64,000 bases of DNA from Azospirillum lipoferum (GCF_024170005.1 NZ_JALJXJ010000009.1:124001-188000), one strand, 5' to 3'; positions 7,566 to 16,958 are shown, counted from the first letter of the stretch. Notes: generated by a model from the letters alone, not told the origin. Numbers and translations are program-made.

Positions 7566-8663
7566 TTACTTGCCGGTCTTGACCTTGGTCCACACGCGGG
7601 TGCGGGCGCGGTCGGTGGCCTGCTTGATCTGTTTCAGCGAGAACAGCTTCAGCTTGCTGTCGGCCGGCAGGAAGATGCCGGGGTTCGACTTGATGTCGTC
7701 GGAGACCATCGGCAGCGAGGCCGGCACCGCGTTGGCGTAGCTGACCTTGTTGGAGATGTTCGCCATGTTGGCCGGGTCGAGCACGAAGTTGATGTACTGG
7801 TACGCCCCGTCCTTGTTCGGCGCGTCGGCGGGAACCGCCAGCGTGTCCCACCAGACCTGCACGCCTTCCTTCGGCGTGACGTACTCGACCTTGGCGCTCT
7901 TCGCCTCGGCGGCGCGGGCGGCGCCCTGGATGGCGTCGCCGTTGTAGGCCATCACGACGCAGGCGTCGCCGCCGGCCAGGATGTTGATGTTCTCACCCGT
8001 CACGAAGCGCTTGATGTAGGGGCGGACCGCCATCAGCGTCTTCTCGACCTTGTCCAGATCCTCCTTCTTCTCGGAGTTCGGGTCGAGGCCGAGATAGTTC
8101 AGCACCGACGGGATGACGTCGATGGCCGAATCCATCACGGTGATGCCGCAGGCGGCGACCTTCTTCGCCACCTCCGGCTTGAAGATCAGGTCCCAGCTGT
8201 CGAGCGCCACGTCGGGGGCGACGGCCTTGATCTTCTCCGGGATGACGGCGATGCCGACGGTCCCGCCGAGATAGGGCACGGCGTACTTGTTGCCGGGATC
8301 GGAATTCTCCAGCAGCTTCAGGACCTTGGGGTCGATGTTCTTGTAGTTGGGGATCTTCGACTTGTCGAGCGGGCCCACCACCTTGGCCTGGATCAGGCGG
8401 GACAGGGTCGGCTCGGCGGTCGGCACGATCACGTCATAGCCGGACTTGCCGACGAGCACCTTCTGCTCCAGCAGTTCCAGGCTGTCGTACAGGTCGACCT
8501 TCGTCTCAGCGCCGGTGGCCTTGGTGAAGTCGGCGAGGGTCGTTTCACCCAGATAGTCGTTCCAGATGTAGATGTTGACCGGCTTCTTGGCCTGGGCCAT
8601 CGCCGGGCCGGCGATGGCGATCGCCGCGACCGCGCCGATGAGGCTGAGAGCGATTTTTTTCAT
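7566..8663 (-). CDS. potF: Periplasmic putrescine/polyamine-binding protein PotF
   Basis: A 365-residue periplasmic substrate-binding protein and first gene of the pot operon. The Sec signal peptide MKKIALSLIGAVAAIAIAGP ends near AMAQA. The mature start PVNIYIWNDYLGE is typical of PotF/PotD proteins, as is GGDACVVMAYNGDA. The ATG at 8663 is chosen because it gives a proper signal peptide; the open frame extends upstream without good coding character. GGGGCAA lies just upstream. It delivers polyamine to PotHI. Confidence 0.93.
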   Translation of the reverse strand: MKKIALSLIGAVAAIAIAGPAMAQAKKPVNIYIWNDYLGETTLADFTKATGAETKVDLYDSLELLEQKVLVGKSGYDVIVPTAEPTLSRLIQAKVVGPLDKSKIPNYKNIDPKVLKLLENSDPGNKYAVPYLGGTVGIAVIPEKIKAVAPDVALDSWDLIFKPEVAKKVAACGITVMDSAIDVIPSVLNYLGLDPNSEKKEDLDKVEKTLMAVRPYIKRFVTGENINILAGGDACVVMAYNGDAIQGAARAAEAKSAKVEYVTPKEGVQVWWDTLAVPADAPNKDGAYQYINFVLDPANMANISNKVSYANAVPASLPMVSDDIKSNPGIFLPADSKLKLFSLKQIKQATDRARTRVWTKVKTGK

Positions 8664-9216
8664 GATTTGCCCCGACCTGTTCGTGAGTGTTGCGGGCGCC
8701 GCCACATCCCAACGGCACACCCGGCTCGCGGGCGCTATTGCACCCACGCCCGGCCATGTTGTCAACGGTTTGGGTCGAGGTTTCAATCGCCTGCGGGTCA
8801 GGCCGGGAAAAGAAGGCGCGCAGCGCGCCGGGAGTGGCGACCGGCCGCGCTCCCTGCGGGCGAAACAGCCCGCATGACGGGAGACGCGGCCGGCAAAGGA
8901 AAGCCTTTTCCCGGTCTGAGGCCGGTTGGCCGGCGATCGGGCTGCCAATCCTTAAAATTGCATACGCCAGTATCTTAACTCGCAACTATGTCGCCAGTTA
9001 TAACCGTGATGTTTTTCCGGTCAATGCGGCAATTGTCGCAGCCTGTTTCAATCATGAAAGATGAGATGCCGATATTCGTTTCCATACCCCTTTACTCACC
9101 AAGAAAAGACGAAGAACCGATAGTTTGGTTAACATAGAGTTACCAAGTGTCGCACCGAGCAGTGCTTCTGTTCTCTGGCGCCCGTCACCCGACAATGCCT
9201 GAAAGTTGCAGCCCCT
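8664..9216. other. Intergenic region upstream of potF
   Basis: About 550 bp containing the leftward potF promoter and the 3' flank of the rightmost membrane gene. The 8950-9150 part is notably AT-rich for this genome. I found no tRNA, no convincing small gene and no clear sigma-54 promoter. Confidence 0.45.
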
Positions 9217-9591
9217 TCAGCTCTGCGCGGTCAGAACCACGCCCAGCACCACCAGCAGCGTGCCGATCAGCCGGGTCAGGCTCATCGTCTCGCCCAGCAG
9301 CAGGACGCCAAGCGCCAGCGTGACCAGGAAGCCGAGCCCGACGAAGGGATAGGCCATGGTGACGTCGACCTTCGCCAGCACCGCCAGCCAAACCACCATG
9401 CCCAGCCCGTAGCAGGCCAGCCCGGTCAGGATGTGCGGCGTGGCGACGACCGACAGGGCGATCTGCCCCGCCTCCCCCCGCGCCAGCGCGGTCGACACCG
9501 CGGGGCTGGACATGCCGATCTTCAGCGAAATCTGGGCGATGGCGGACAGGGTGACGCTCAGCAGGATCAGTCCGACGATGGCGATGGGCAT
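9217..9591 (-). CDS. SMR/EmrE-like small membrane transporter, possible lipid-sugar flippase subunit
   Basis: A 124-residue protein with four predicted membrane segments, beginning MPIAIVGLILLSVTLSAIAQ. It carries small multidrug resistance/DMT-type features (AYPFVGLGFLVTLALGVLLLGE). ArnE/ArnF-type members of this fold translocate undecaprenyl-phosphate aminoarabinose. The gene follows the GT87-HAD-UbiA fusion with 41 bp between them on the same strand, so it is probably co-transcribed. That context favours flipping of a lipid-linked sugar over drug efflux, but this is inference. Confidence 0.75.
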   Translation of the reverse strand: MPIAIVGLILLSVTLSAIAQISLKIGMSSPAVSTALARGEAGQIALSVVATPHILTGLACYGLGMVVWLAVLAKVDVTMAYPFVGLGFLVTLALGVLLLGETMSLTRLIGTLLVVLGVVLTAQS

Positions 9592-9632
9592 GGCGACTCC
9601 GGAACGCTGACGAAGGGAAGGGAAACGGCGTT

Positions 9633-12503
9633 TCAGGCCCGGCCGAGGATCAGGGCGACGCCGCAGACCAGCCCGATGGCGAGGCTCCACTTGTCGCGGG
9701 CGGCGAACACCACCGGATCGTCGTGCATCAGCCCGCGATGGGTCTGCAGCCACACCCGTCCGATCCAGAAGAGCAGAAGCGGGCAGATGATCCACAGCGC
9801 CTGCGGCTGGTCATAGACGCGCCCGACCTCCGGGCTGTTGATGTAGAGCGCCATCACCAGCACCGACAGGAAGCCGGCCGACACGCCGATGGATTGCAGG
9901 ACCGGCATGTCGGCGGTCACATAGCCCCGCCCTTCCGCCTGCCCAAGCCCAAGCTTCAGCATGCTGTCCATTTCCGAATAGCGCTTCACCATGGCGAGGC
10001 TGAGGAACAGGAACATCGAGAAGGCGAGCAGCCAGAAGGACGGGACGATGGCCGTCGCCGTGGCGCCGCCCAGCACCCGCAGCGAATAGAGCCCGGCCAG
10101 CAGCATCACGTCCCAGATCACCCGGTTCTTGGCGAACAGGTTGTAGAACAGCGACGAGGCGGCATAGGTCGCCAGCGCCGCCAGGAACAGCGGCGGCAGC
10201 GCCACCAGCGAGAGGGCGAGGCTGGCCAGCAGCAGGCCGGGGATCAGCGACAGGCCAAGGTCGAGCGGCAGGTCCCCGGCGGCGAAGGGACGGCGACGCT
10301 TGCGCGGGTGGCGGCGGTCGGCCGGCAGGTCGAGCAGGTCGTTCAGCACATAGATGCTCGACGCGCACAGCCCGAAGGCGAGGAAGGCCGCAGCGGCCTG
10401 AAGGGTCGGGCCGATCTCCCCCAGCTTCTGGCCGGCCAGAAGCGGCACGAAGACCAGCAGGTTCTTCAGCCACTGGTGCAGGCGCAGCGCCTTCAGGATC
10501 AGCAGCAGGCGCGGCCGGCGCGGGGTGGCGATGGTCTCCAGCGGGCACAGTGTGGCGGCATGGCGCACCACGGCGGCCGACGCATCCACCGCGATGCCGC
10601 GGCGGGCAGCGCGCCAGACCGCATAATCGGCCTCGTCGTTGCCGATATAGTCGAAGATGCCGGAGGGAACCTGCGCCCGGATCGCCGCCAGCTTGCGCTC
10701 GCTCTTCAGGTTCAGGCCGTCGCTGCTGGCCAGCACCTGATCGAACAGGCCGAGATGGAGCGCGATGGCGTCGGCGTAGCGATGGTGGGCGGCGGTCGCC
10801 AGCACCAGCCGCCGGCCGCGCTTGCGCTCGGCCTCCAGCCGTTGCAGAACGGCGGGGTTGTAGACGAGGCCGGCCGGATCGATGTCCACCCGCCGCGCCA
10901 GTTCCGCCTTCAGCCGTGCCTTGCCGCCGGCCAGCCAGACCGGCACCAGCAGCGCCGCCCAGGGCTGCGCCTTGATCAGGCCGAACAGCGATTCGTAGAG
11001 AAGGTCGGTCTTCAGCAGCGTACCGTCGAGGTCGACGAACAGCGGCGGCTCCTGCTCGGCAACCGGCGGGATGGTCGTTTCAGCCACGGCGACACGGGGA
11101 ATGGCCACGACCGAGGGGGCGGCAGCGCGTTCGACCGGCGCGGGGACACCCCAGAGGACCGCGGCGGCGCGGTCATGCCGGCCGGCAAGGGCGATGGTCA
11201 GGCCCAGCAGCATCAGGGTGGCGAAGAACAGGTAGGATTGCAGGAAGTTCAGCGGCGTGTCGGCCAGTGCGTTGATCGGCCAGAACAGGACGTTGCCGGC
11301 CAGGAAATAGGCTGCCGCCAGCAGGGCGACCGCCCCCGCGGGACGCCGCAGGCCGGGCTCCAGCAGGATCAGGAAGGCCAGCGCGAAGGCCGGCAGCAGG
11401 ATGCCGAAATGATGCACCCAGGCCACCGGCGACCCGACGGTGAAGCAGATGCCGGCGACGACGAAGGGCAGGATCCGCTCGGCCCCGCGGCCGCTACGGC
11501 GCCACAACAGGCCGAGCGCGACGAAGGCGAGGCCGGAGATCTGCGTGGCGATATGGACCGCCGGATGGTAGGGGGCGAAGGCCTCCGCCGACCAGTCGAG
11601 GTTGTTGCCGTTGTGCAGCAGGCGGTTGACCAGCCCGTTGACGGTCTGGTTGACGTGATAGCTCTCGCCATGCCGGCCGATGAACAGCAGGACCTCCAGG
11701 TAATCGACCATCGGCGCGAAGCCGTAGAACAGCGTCGCCAACGCCACGCCGGGCACCACCACGGCGGCCCAGCCCGCCGCCATCCGCCAATCGCCGCGGA
11801 TGACGGCCCAGACGAGGAACAGCGACATCTGCGGCTTCATCAGGGTCGAGGCGCCGAGCAGCGCGCCGCACAGGGCCCGCCGGTCGCGCAGCAGGGCGAT
11901 GCAGGCGAAGACGAAGGCGGCGTTCAGCCAGACCTGCACCTGCCCCAGCGAGAAGGCCTTCAACACCGGGTAGAAGCACAGCGTCGCGACGAAGCCGAAG
12001 CCGCCCAGCAGCACCTGGGTGATCCGATCGTCCCGCGCGCCGGGCAGGCGCAGGTGGGCCGCCATCTCCAGCATCAGGATCGCCATGCCGGCGGCGGTTG
12101 CCAGCACGAACAGCAGGTTGATGCGCTCGAACGCCACGAGATTCAGCACCCCCAGCGCCTTCATCGCCTCCAGCGGCAGCAGCGAGGTGACCGGGTACTG
12201 GAACTTGATGTGCTGCTTGAAGAACACGCCGTCATAGACATTCTCGCCCGGCCGTTCATGCAGCCAGTCGAGCGCCGCGATCATCGGGTCCCAGCTGTCG
12301 ACCGGGATGAGGTCGGGGTTCTCCAGCACGAACAGGTTCTGGATGTCGGTCAGGTTGCTGGCATGGCCGCCGCGATGCAGAGCCAGCCCCAAAAGCAGGG
12401 TCGTCAGCACGATGAACATCGACGCGAGGATGACGCTGCGCTGGACCCAGCCAACGCCTTGCAGGCCTGTTCGGAGGGACGGGATCGCAGGTTGCATGCT
12501 CAT
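9633..12503 (-). CDS. Triple-domain membrane enzyme: GT87-like glycosyltransferase + HAD phosphatase + UbiA prenyltransferase
   Basis: A 956-residue uninterrupted protein with three parts. Residues 1-450 form a multi-membrane GT-C/GT87 (DUF2029)-like domain with IKFQYPVTSLL and LMKPQMSLF. A Pro/Ala-rich linker follows. Residues 485-660 form a HAD hydrolase with DLDGTLLKTD near 491-500. Residues 670-956 form a UbiA-family prenyltransferase with the polyprenyl-diphosphate/Mg site NDLLDLPADRRHPRKRRRP near 721-739. The last motif resembles decaprenyl-phosphate phosphoribosyltransferases. Together the domains could make a polyprenyl-phosphate-5-phosphopentose, dephosphorylate it and transfer the sugar. 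HAD-UbiA fusions are known; the added GT87 domain is unusual. It forms an operon with the SMR-like gene. Confidence 0.85.
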   Translation of the reverse strand: MSMQPAIPSLRTGLQGVGWVQRSVILASMFIVLTTLLLGLALHRGGHASNLTDIQNLFVLENPDLIPVDSWDPMIAALDWLHERPGENVYDGVFFKQHIKFQYPVTSLLPLEAMKALGVLNLVAFERINLLFVLATAAGMAILMLEMAAHLRLPGARDDRITQVLLGGFGFVATLCFYPVLKAFSLGQVQVWLNAAFVFACIALLRDRRALCGALLGASTLMKPQMSLFLVWAVIRGDWRMAAGWAAVVVPGVALATLFYGFAPMVDYLEVLLFIGRHGESYHVNQTVNGLVNRLLHNGNNLDWSAEAFAPYHPAVHIATQISGLAFVALGLLWRRSGRGAERILPFVVAGICFTVGSPVAWVHHFGILLPAFALAFLILLEPGLRRPAGAVALLAAAYFLAGNVLFWPINALADTPLNFLQSYLFFATLMLLGLTIALAGRHDRAAAVLWGVPAPVERAAAPSVVAIPRVAVAETTIPPVAEQEPPLFVDLDGTLLKTDLLYESLFGLIKAQPWAALLVPVWLAGGKARLKAELARRVDIDPAGLVYNPAVLQRLEAERKRGRRLVLATAAHHRYADAIALHLGLFDQVLASSDGLNLKSERKLAAIRAQVPSGIFDYIGNDEADYAVWRAARRGIAVDASAAVVRHAATLCPLETIATPRRPRLLLILKALRLHQWLKNLLVFVPLLAGQKLGEIGPTLQAAAAFLAFGLCASSIYVLNDLLDLPADRRHPRKRRRPFAAGDLPLDLGLSLIPGLLLASLALSLVALPPLFLAALATYAASSLFYNLFAKNRVIWDVMLLAGLYSLRVLGGATATAIVPSFWLLAFSMFLFLSLAMVKRYSEMDSMLKLGLGQAEGRGYVTADMPVLQSIGVSAGFLSVLVMALYINSPEVGRVYDQPQALWIICPLLLFWIGRVWLQTHRGLMHDDPVVFAARDKWSLAIGLVCGVALILGRA

Positions 12504-13006
12504 GCTTGGCCATCCATCGTTGCGTCATGAAATAGCTGCCGCGGCGATAATCGCCCTCTCCCGGGGCGGGAGAGGGAAACGCCGCGACCGCGTTACGGCT
12601 GCATGCCTTGACTATTTTCAAAGGAGATAACAAAGTACGGCGATGCAAATTCGCCCGATCGCGACTGCACCCTCACTGACACGGTCGAAAATACACCGCG
12701 GTTTTGCTTTGAAAGTCTTCGATTCCGTGTGCCGTTGCTCATAGATGGATGAGCAGGGATTTTGCGTTTTTGAGCTTTCGCAACAATACTGGACTGCGCA
12801 GTCGTGGCAGAACGCCGTGCCAGCCGGCCGACCGGTCAGGGTGCCTCAGCCCGTCGGGGTAGAACGGCTGGCGCACGGCACCAGGCGGTGGAGCTTTCCG
12901 GCCGAACTTTCGAATTTCCTGGGTGGATCGGCACACGAACGGGGTGCCGACGGGCCGATGCCGGAGATGCCGGACCGACGCAGGAAACGGGAACCAAATG
13001 CGTAAA
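12504..13006. other. Intergenic region upstream of the triple-fusion gene
   Basis: About 500 bp with no credible gene; the open frames here lack ribosome sites and recognisable composition. It contains a REP-like palindrome (listed separately) and AT-rich patches near 12600-12780 that probably hold the leftward promoter. Confidence 0.45.
12554..12576. repeat. REP-like short palindrome
   Basis: CCCTCTCCCG (12554-12563), GGG loop, CGGGAGAGGG (12567-12576). It resembles the C-rich arms of the larger element at 59.86-60.03 kb, suggesting a dispersed palindromic repeat family in this genome. Confidence 0.55.
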
Positions 13007-13040
13007 GGGGCGGCCGGCGGATCACTCCGCGGGCCGCCCC
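13003..13040 (-). terminator. Rho-independent terminator of the puuA-like gene
   Basis: GGGGCGGCC...GGCCGCCCC with the inner stem GCGG/CCGC (13007-13040) is followed on the minus strand by TTTA. It lies 22 bp past the stop of the glutamine-synthetase-like gene. Confidence 0.75.
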
Positions 13041-13061
13041 TTCGTTCGTCAACCTATGATG

Positions 13062-14405
13062 TCAGACGTTCAGCAGCAGGTTTTCCCGCTCCCACGAGCT
13101 GATGACGCGGTTGTAGGCCTCATATTCCGCCTCCTTCACGCAGGCGACGGCCTCGATGAAGCGTTCACCGAGGATTTCCTTCAACGGCTTGCAGGCATTG
13201 AACTTGGTCAGCGCTTCGGACTGGTGGCGCGGCAGGGTGAAGGCAAGGCGATAGGCCGAGCCCTTGATCGGGTCGTTCGGCTCCAGCCCCTGGGCCATGC
13301 CGATATAGCCGCAGGCCAGCGACGCCGCGATGGCGAGATAGGGGTTGGCGTCGGCGCCGGCCACCCGGTTCTCCACCCGGCGGGCGTCGGGCTGGGAGAC
13401 GGGGACGCGCAAACCCGTGGTGCGGTTGTCGCGGCCCCAATGCACGTTGATCGGCGCGTCGGAGTTCGGGACCAGCCGGCGGTAACTGTTGACGTTCGGT
13501 GCCAGCAGCGGCATCACGTAGGGCAGGTATTTCTGCAACCCGGCGATGTGCGACATGAAAAGGGCGCTGTCGGTGCCGTCGGGATTGGAGAACAGGTTGC
13601 GCCCGCTGTCGGCGTCCACCACCGACTGGTGGATGTGCATGGCGCTGCCGGGTTCACCCTGCATCGGCTTCGCCATGAAGGTGGCGTAGACCTGATGGCG
13701 GATCGCCGCCTCGCGCGCCGTGCGCTTGAACAGGAAAGCCTGGTCGGCCAGTTCCAGCGCATCGCCGTGGTTGAAGTTGATCTCGATCTGGGCGGCGCCG
13801 GCCTCGTGGGTCAGCGTGTCGATGTCGATGTCCTGCTTCTCGCAGAAATCATAGACCGCTTCGAAGATCGGATCGAATTCGTTGACGGCGTCGATGCCGA
13901 AGGCTTGGCGTCCGCTTTCCATCCGGCCGTTGCGCCCGACCGGCGGGACCAGCGGGTAGTCGGGGTCCTTGTTGACCTGGACCAGGAAGAATTCCAGTTC
14001 CGGCGCCACCAGCGGCTTCCAGCCGCGCTCCTCGTACAGCGACAGCACGCGCTTCAGCACATGGCGGGGCGACACGTCGACCGGCCGGCCGTCGGCATAG
14101 ACGCAGTCGGTAATGACCTGGGCCGTCGGCTCGGTGTACCACGGGACGAAGCGGATCGTGCGTTCGTCCGGGATCATGTAGATGTCGGAATTCTCGTCCG
14201 AGGTGATGTCCTCGTCCTCGGGGAATTCACCGGTCACGGTCTGGACGAAGATCGCCTCGGGCAGGCGCAGGCCGCGGTCGCGCAGGATGCGGAGGAACTT
14301 TTCGGCAGGGACGATCTTTCCCCGCGCGATGCCCGACATGTCGGGCACCAGGCATTCGACTTCGGTAATGCGGTTCTTCTTGATGAAGTCTTCCATAAAA
14401 CCCAT
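13062..14405 (-). CDS. puuA: Glutamine synthetase-family enzyme, probable gamma-glutamylputrescine synthetase
   Basis: A 447-residue GS-fold enzyme. PuuA-type members ligate glutamate to putrescine using ATP in the Puu catabolic route. Seen are the metal/glutamate-binding segments APELEFFLV, HEAGAAQIEINF, GSAMHIHQS and NRTTGLRVP, and the catalytic-loop region ENRVAGADANPYLAIAA. The N-terminus is short (FIKKNRITEVECLVPDMSGIARGK), as in PuuA/GlnT subfamilies rather than nitrogen-assimilation GlnA. ATG codons at 14405 and 14396 are both plausible. It is divergent from the PuuB-like oxidase and close to pot genes. Specificity for putrescine versus another amine cannot be proved from sequence. Confidence 0.82.
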   Translation of the reverse strand: MGFMEDFIKKNRITEVECLVPDMSGIARGKIVPAEKFLRILRDRGLRLPEAIFVQTVTGEFPEDEDITSDENSDIYMIPDERTIRFVPWYTEPTAQVITDCVYADGRPVDVSPRHVLKRVLSLYEERGWKPLVAPELEFFLVQVNKDPDYPLVPPVGRNGRMESGRQAFGIDAVNEFDPIFEAVYDFCEKQDIDIDTLTHEAGAAQIEINFNHGDALELADQAFLFKRTAREAAIRHQVYATFMAKPMQGEPGSAMHIHQSVVDADSGRNLFSNPDGTDSALFMSHIAGLQKYLPYVMPLLAPNVNSYRRLVPNSDAPINVHWGRDNRTTGLRVPVSQPDARRVENRVAGADANPYLAIAASLACGYIGMAQGLEPNDPIKGSAYRLAFTLPRHQSEALTKFNACKPLKEILGERFIEAVACVKEAEYEAYNRVISSWERENLLLNV

Positions 14406-14573
14406 GGGTATGGCGGACCGCTCCGGGCGATGGGCAGCCCCCTCCGTGCTGTGAACGACAGCGACACTATGACGCCGTTGCGGCGGACCGCGCCAGTGGG
14501 TTCAGCATGACGGTTCGGTGAAATATCCGCCTTTCCGTTGACCTCCGTCATCGGCTGGGACTTAACTGCGGCC

Positions 14574-15854
14574 ATGCCGAAAGCCTCATACCTGAACAGC
14601 TGGTACGCGGCCTCCGCCGCGCCGCGCATCGATCGCCCAATCCTGGAAGGAGAGGTCGCCTGCGACGTCTGCGTCGTCGGCGGCGGCTACACCGGCCTGA
14701 CCGCGGCGCTGGAACTGACGGAGCGCGGCTTCGACGTGGTTCTGCTGGAGGCGGAACAGTGCGGCTGGGGCGCCTCGGGCCGCAACGGCGGACAGATCAT
14801 CACCGGCTACAACAAGCCGATGGCGACCATCGAGGGATGGGTCGGCAAGGAGGATGCCCGCCGCCTGTGGGAGTTCGGCGAGGAGGCCAAGGCCCAGCTG
14901 GCCGGGCGGGTGGAGCGCCACGCCATCGCCTGCGACCTGACCTGGGGCTTCGCCTATGCCGCGCTGAAGCCGCGCCACATGCAGGACGTGGCGGCGCTGG
15001 AACGCGAGATGCGCGACGACTACGGCTATGACCGCGTGCACCGGCTGGACCGCGCCGGCATCCGCACCCATGTCGGCAGCGACGCCTATATCGGCGGCCT
15101 GCTGGACGAGGGCAGCGGCCATCTGCACCCGCTGAACTACGCGCTTGGCCTCGCCCGCGCCGCCGATGCCGCCGGGGTGCGCATCTTCGAGAACAGCCGC
15201 GCCCTGGCCATGGACAGCGGGGCGAAGCCCTGGGTCCGCACCGAACGCGGGCGGGTGACGGCGAAACACCTGATCCTGGCCGGCAACGCCTATCTCGGCG
15301 GGCTGGCCCCGGCGCTGGACCGCAAGATCATGCCGGTGGCAACCTACATGATCGCCACCGAACCGCTGGGCGAGGAGCGGGCGCGCAGGCTGCTGCCGAC
15401 CAACATCGCGGTGTCGGACATGAAGTTCTCGCTCGATTACTTCCGCCGCTCCGCCGACCACCGGCTGCTGTTCGGCGGCGGCGTCAGCTATTCGGGGGTG
15501 GATGGGCCGGGGCTGAAGCAGGCGATGCGGTTGAAGATGCTGGCGATCTATCCGGAGCTGAAGGACGCCCGCGTCGATTATTTCTGGGGCGGGCGGGTCG
15601 CCATCACCATGAACCGCATGCCGCATCTGGGCCGGCTGTCGCCGACGACGCTGTACGCCCACGGCTATTCCGGCCATGGCGTGGCGCTTGCCGGCATGGC
15701 CGGGCGGCTGATGGCTGAAACGGTGAGCGGCACCGCCGGCCGCTTCGACGTGTTCGCCCGCATCCCCCACACCCCCTTCCCCGGCGGGCGACGGTTCCGC
15801 ACGCCGGCGCTGGTCCTCGCAATGATGTGGTTCCGTCTGCGCGATCTGCTGTAG
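14574..15854 (+). CDS. puuB: FAD-dependent amine oxidase, PuuB-like gamma-glutamylputrescine oxidoreductase
   Basis: A 426-residue DAO-family flavoprotein. The FAD-binding Rossmann motif is CDVCVVGGGYTGLTAALEL (about residues 27-45), followed by the family segment WGASGRNGGQIITGY. The C-terminus carries YAHGYSGHGVALAGMAGRL. PuuB oxidises gamma-glutamylputrescine to the aldehyde with H2O2 release. The ATG at 14574 is preferred over the TTG at 14538, because MPKASYLNSWYA matches the usual family N-terminus. It is divergent from the puuA-like gene across a 168-bp shared regulatory region. Confidence 0.82.
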   Translation: MPKASYLNSWYAASAAPRIDRPILEGEVACDVCVVGGGYTGLTAALELTERGFDVVLLEAEQCGWGASGRNGGQIITGYNKPMATIEGWVGKEDARRLWEFGEEAKAQLAGRVERHAIACDLTWGFAYAALKPRHMQDVAALEREMRDDYGYDRVHRLDRAGIRTHVGSDAYIGGLLDEGSGHLHPLNYALGLARAADAAGVRIFENSRALAMDSGAKPWVRTERGRVTAKHLILAGNAYLGGLAPALDRKIMPVATYMIATEPLGEERARRLLPTNIAVSDMKFSLDYFRRSADHRLLFGGGVSYSGVDGPGLKQAMRLKMLAIYPELKDARVDYFWGGRVAITMNRMPHLGRLSPTTLYAHGYSGHGVALAGMAGRLMAETVSGTAGRFDVFARIPHTPFPGGRRFRTPALVLAMMWFRLRDLL

Positions 15855-15917
15855 GCTGGGGAAGCAATCGACCGTCTCCTCCCCTGCCCCTCCCTTCGCC
15901 GAGTTCCACCCCCGCCC

Positions 15918-16958
15918 ATGACCGAGATCTCCAGCAGCGACGAGACGCCCCCCTCCGCGGATAAGGATGCCGCTCCGGACGATGCCATCGCCGAGAAGGC
16001 CGCGCAGGAGAATGTCCTGGTCCAGCCGATGCGGGACACGCATTTCGATTTCCAGCACAAGGTCTTCAGCCTGCCGGGCGCTTTCTTCTGCCAGGATCCG
16101 AACAGCAAGGACGCGGTGCTGAACATCCTGCTGGGCGATCTGAAGGTGGCGCTGGCCTTCCCCACCCTGATGGAGTCCTTCCAGATCGAGGAGGGCTGCC
16201 ACGACGCCCGCCTGCTGGAGGTCATCGAACAGGGGCTGGCCTTCGTGAAGCAGATCCGGCCGGGCGAGGAAATTCCCGGCGAACTGCTGGACGGCCGGGC
16301 CTCCTGGTCGGTGGAGGACAGACACCGTATCACCGCCAAAGGGCGGCTGACCATGCAGATCGTCTCCTCCTTCACCGGGAACGAGATCATCGTTTCCGAC
16401 CAGTCGCAACTGGAACAGCTGCTGGATGATCCGCAGACGCACGAGAAGATGAAGGCGGCCTTCGCCAAGATTGCCGAGCGGCTGAAGCTGACCAATAATG
16501 CCGAACAATATCTGACCGACCGCATCGACGATCTGGCGCAGGAGCTGTCCTACATCGAGGCACTGCGCGACCGCTTCCGGCATATCCGCCGCATCGATCA
16601 GGCGATCGGCAAGCTCGCCACCATCTACCGGACGGACCGCACCTTCTGCAGCGAGCTGAACCGGATGCAGGGGCTGATCCGCAAGCCGGTGCGCGAATAC
16701 GACATGATCTTCGATCAGGCCGACGCCCAGACCGGCGACATCGTCGGCGCGCTGCGCAACTTCCATCCGACCGTGCAGTTCATCCGCAAGATCCGCGACG
16801 ACCTGCGCGCCAAGCTGCTGGAATGGGAAGACCTGCTCCGCGGCTGGGACGACATCTCGATGGAACGCTCGCCGAAGGTGGAGGCGTTGCAGAAGCAGAC
16901 CTACCGGTTCCTGGCGAGCCGCTACATCGAGACGACGGTGTGGAAGCGGGGGGGATGA
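15918..16958 (+). CDS. Conserved-type hypothetical helical protein
   Basis: 346 residues, no signal peptide, no membrane segment. Residues 1-35 are acidic and likely disordered (SSSDETPPSADKDAAPDD). The middle has a compact mixed region (HFDFQHKVFSLPGAFFC). From about residue 175 to the end it is almost entirely charged helix with coiled-coil character, ending WKRGG. I do not recognise the family. It follows the PuuB-like gene by 63 bp and converges on smc with a 24-bp gap, so it may be read through from puuB or independently expressed. Confidence 0.85.
   Translation: MTEISSSDETPPSADKDAAPDDAIAEKAAQENVLVQPMRDTHFDFQHKVFSLPGAFFCQDPNSKDAVLNILLGDLKVALAFPTLMESFQIEEGCHDARLLEVIEQGLAFVKQIRPGEEIPGELLDGRASWSVEDRHRITAKGRLTMQIVSSFTGNEIIVSDQSQLEQLLDDPQTHEKMKAAFAKIAERLKLTNNAEQYLTDRIDDLAQELSYIEALRDRFRHIRRIDQAIGKLATIYRTDRTFCSELNRMQGLIRKPVREYDMIFDQADAQTGDIVGALRNFHPTVQFIRKIRDDLRAKLLEWEDLLRGWDDISMERSPKVEALQKQTYRFLASRYIETTVWKRGG

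Noticed and set aside
8664..9216. Sigma-54 promoter for potF
   Set aside because: No GG-N10-GC core with a TGGCAC/TTGC pattern was found on the relevant strand.
12745..13005. 86-codon rightward frame between the triple-fusion gene and the puuA-like gene
   Set aside because: No ribosome site, no recognisable domain and low-complexity composition (Arg/Pro-rich end). It runs into the terminator of the puuA-like gene.
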